From Roseburia sp. (GTDB lineage Bacteria > Bacillota > Clostridia > Lachnospirales > Lachnospiraceae), in assembly GCA_023664685.1 (NCBI GenBank), contig JAMPFC010000003.1:20469-84468 (forward strand): a stretch of DNA of 64,000 nt, written 5' to 3'. The notes under the pieces are model-generated. The model was not told the origin of the DNA and made no database searches. It worked only from the letters and a program-made list of their open reading frames with translations. How positions within the stretch are numbered: position 1 is the stretch's first letter; each line of letters opens with the position of its first letter. Of this stretch, positions 63,795 through 64,000 are shown piece after piece. The position numbers and the translations under genes are program-made.

Positions 63795-63986
63795 CTACAC
63801 CATTGGCGTCATAAAACGATTCTTCTCTTCCTCTGTTAAACAGATTGGCTCAACTCCCTTTTCCCTTGCATACCTTACCAAGCCTCTCATATCCAACTTA
63901 ACTTTCGGCAACTGGCTCGGCATGATTGGCCCCGGCGTTTTTCCGAGACTTTCTTTATATTTCTTCATCTGTCCATTCATAATCAT
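63795..63986 (-). CDS. Small conserved-looking protein, 63 aa
   Basis: ATG at 63986 (or 63980) follows GGAGG. The product contains LGKTPGPIMPSQLPKVKLDM, then a short helix (GLVRYAREKGVEP) and LTEEEKNRF. The pattern reads as a real small protein and not a shadow, but I know no function. The region upstream is beyond the window, so any partner gene is unseen. Confidence 0.65.
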   Translation of the reverse strand: MIMNGQMKKYKESLGKTPGPIMPSQLPKVKLDMRGLVRYAREKGVEPICLTEEEKNRFMTPMV

Positions 63987-64000
63987 ACACCTCCACCAAT

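Overview
The window looks like chromosomal DNA of a sporulating, motile, saccharolytic member of the Clostridia, most likely Lachnospiraceae. The pointers are a complete spoIIA operon (spoIIAA-spoIIAB-sigF), chemotaxis genes (CheW, a CheX-like protein, CheY, a large chemoreceptor), an uncoupled agr-like LytTR two-component pair, a hprK-glk-murB-rapZ carbohydrate/cell-wall operon, a GH36 alpha-galactosidase, a GH10 xylanase lipoprotein, and the threonine set lysC-apgM-hom. This assignment is inference from gene content; no 16S gene is present. Almost every gene lies on the minus strand, so the minus strand is probably the leading strand here; only four protein genes are on the plus strand.

Layout. 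1-3495: hprK-glk-murB-rapZ (rapZ cut by the window edge). 3567-8031: an accessory-looking pocket with a HipA-like kinase and XRE partner, an ankyrin-type membrane protein, an AlbA_2/Schlafen-type ATP-binding protein and an MmcQ-like protein. 8316-11915: purF, purC and a degenerate GH3-like lipoprotein. 12111-15208: a tiny Cys/Gly-rich duplicated protein, a 48-aa protein, aroC, then cheX-like plus cheY. 15366-20559: two ABC exporters and a LytTR sensor/regulator pair. 20574-24780: lysC, apgM, hom and cheW. 24833-29363: prfB, secA and hpf, followed by a cluster of DnaA boxes. 29685-35941: rRNA-type methyltransferase, SPFH / TPM / zinc-ribbon envelope cluster, alpha-galactosidase. 36029-37720: tRNA-Arg(ACG) and the sigma-F operon. 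37860-39485: zinc-ribbon TPR membrane protein and a 47-aa protein. 39653-44050: valS with a second HipA-like kinase and a serine-recombinase-derived partner attached to its 3' end. 44249-47307: chemoreceptor and a secreted metzincin-like protein. 47420-50046: two inverted copies of a palindromic repeat flanking an OhrR/double glutathione peroxidase operon and a small lipoprotein. 50076-58270: pta, a NatAB-like ABC exporter, an AlkD-like protein, and a MarR-controlled heterodimeric ABC exporter. 58653-62289: nadA-nadB-nadC-niaR. 62434-63986: GH10 xylanase and a small protein.

The most unusual content is the pair of HipA-like kinase modules. In both, the partner protein carries a similar C-terminal or central segment (R...R...YD.F...T) fused to a different DNA-binding part: an XRE helix-turn-helix in the first, and a catalytically gutted serine recombinase in the second. 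The first module has identical palindromes placed exactly in the 17-bp spacer of a consensus promoter and 33 bp upstream. The second is joined directly to valS. Also notable are the two copies of a 171-187 bp palindromic element whose terminal arms differ between copies yet remain perfectly paired, and a set of four near-consensus DnaA boxes far from any dnaA gene.
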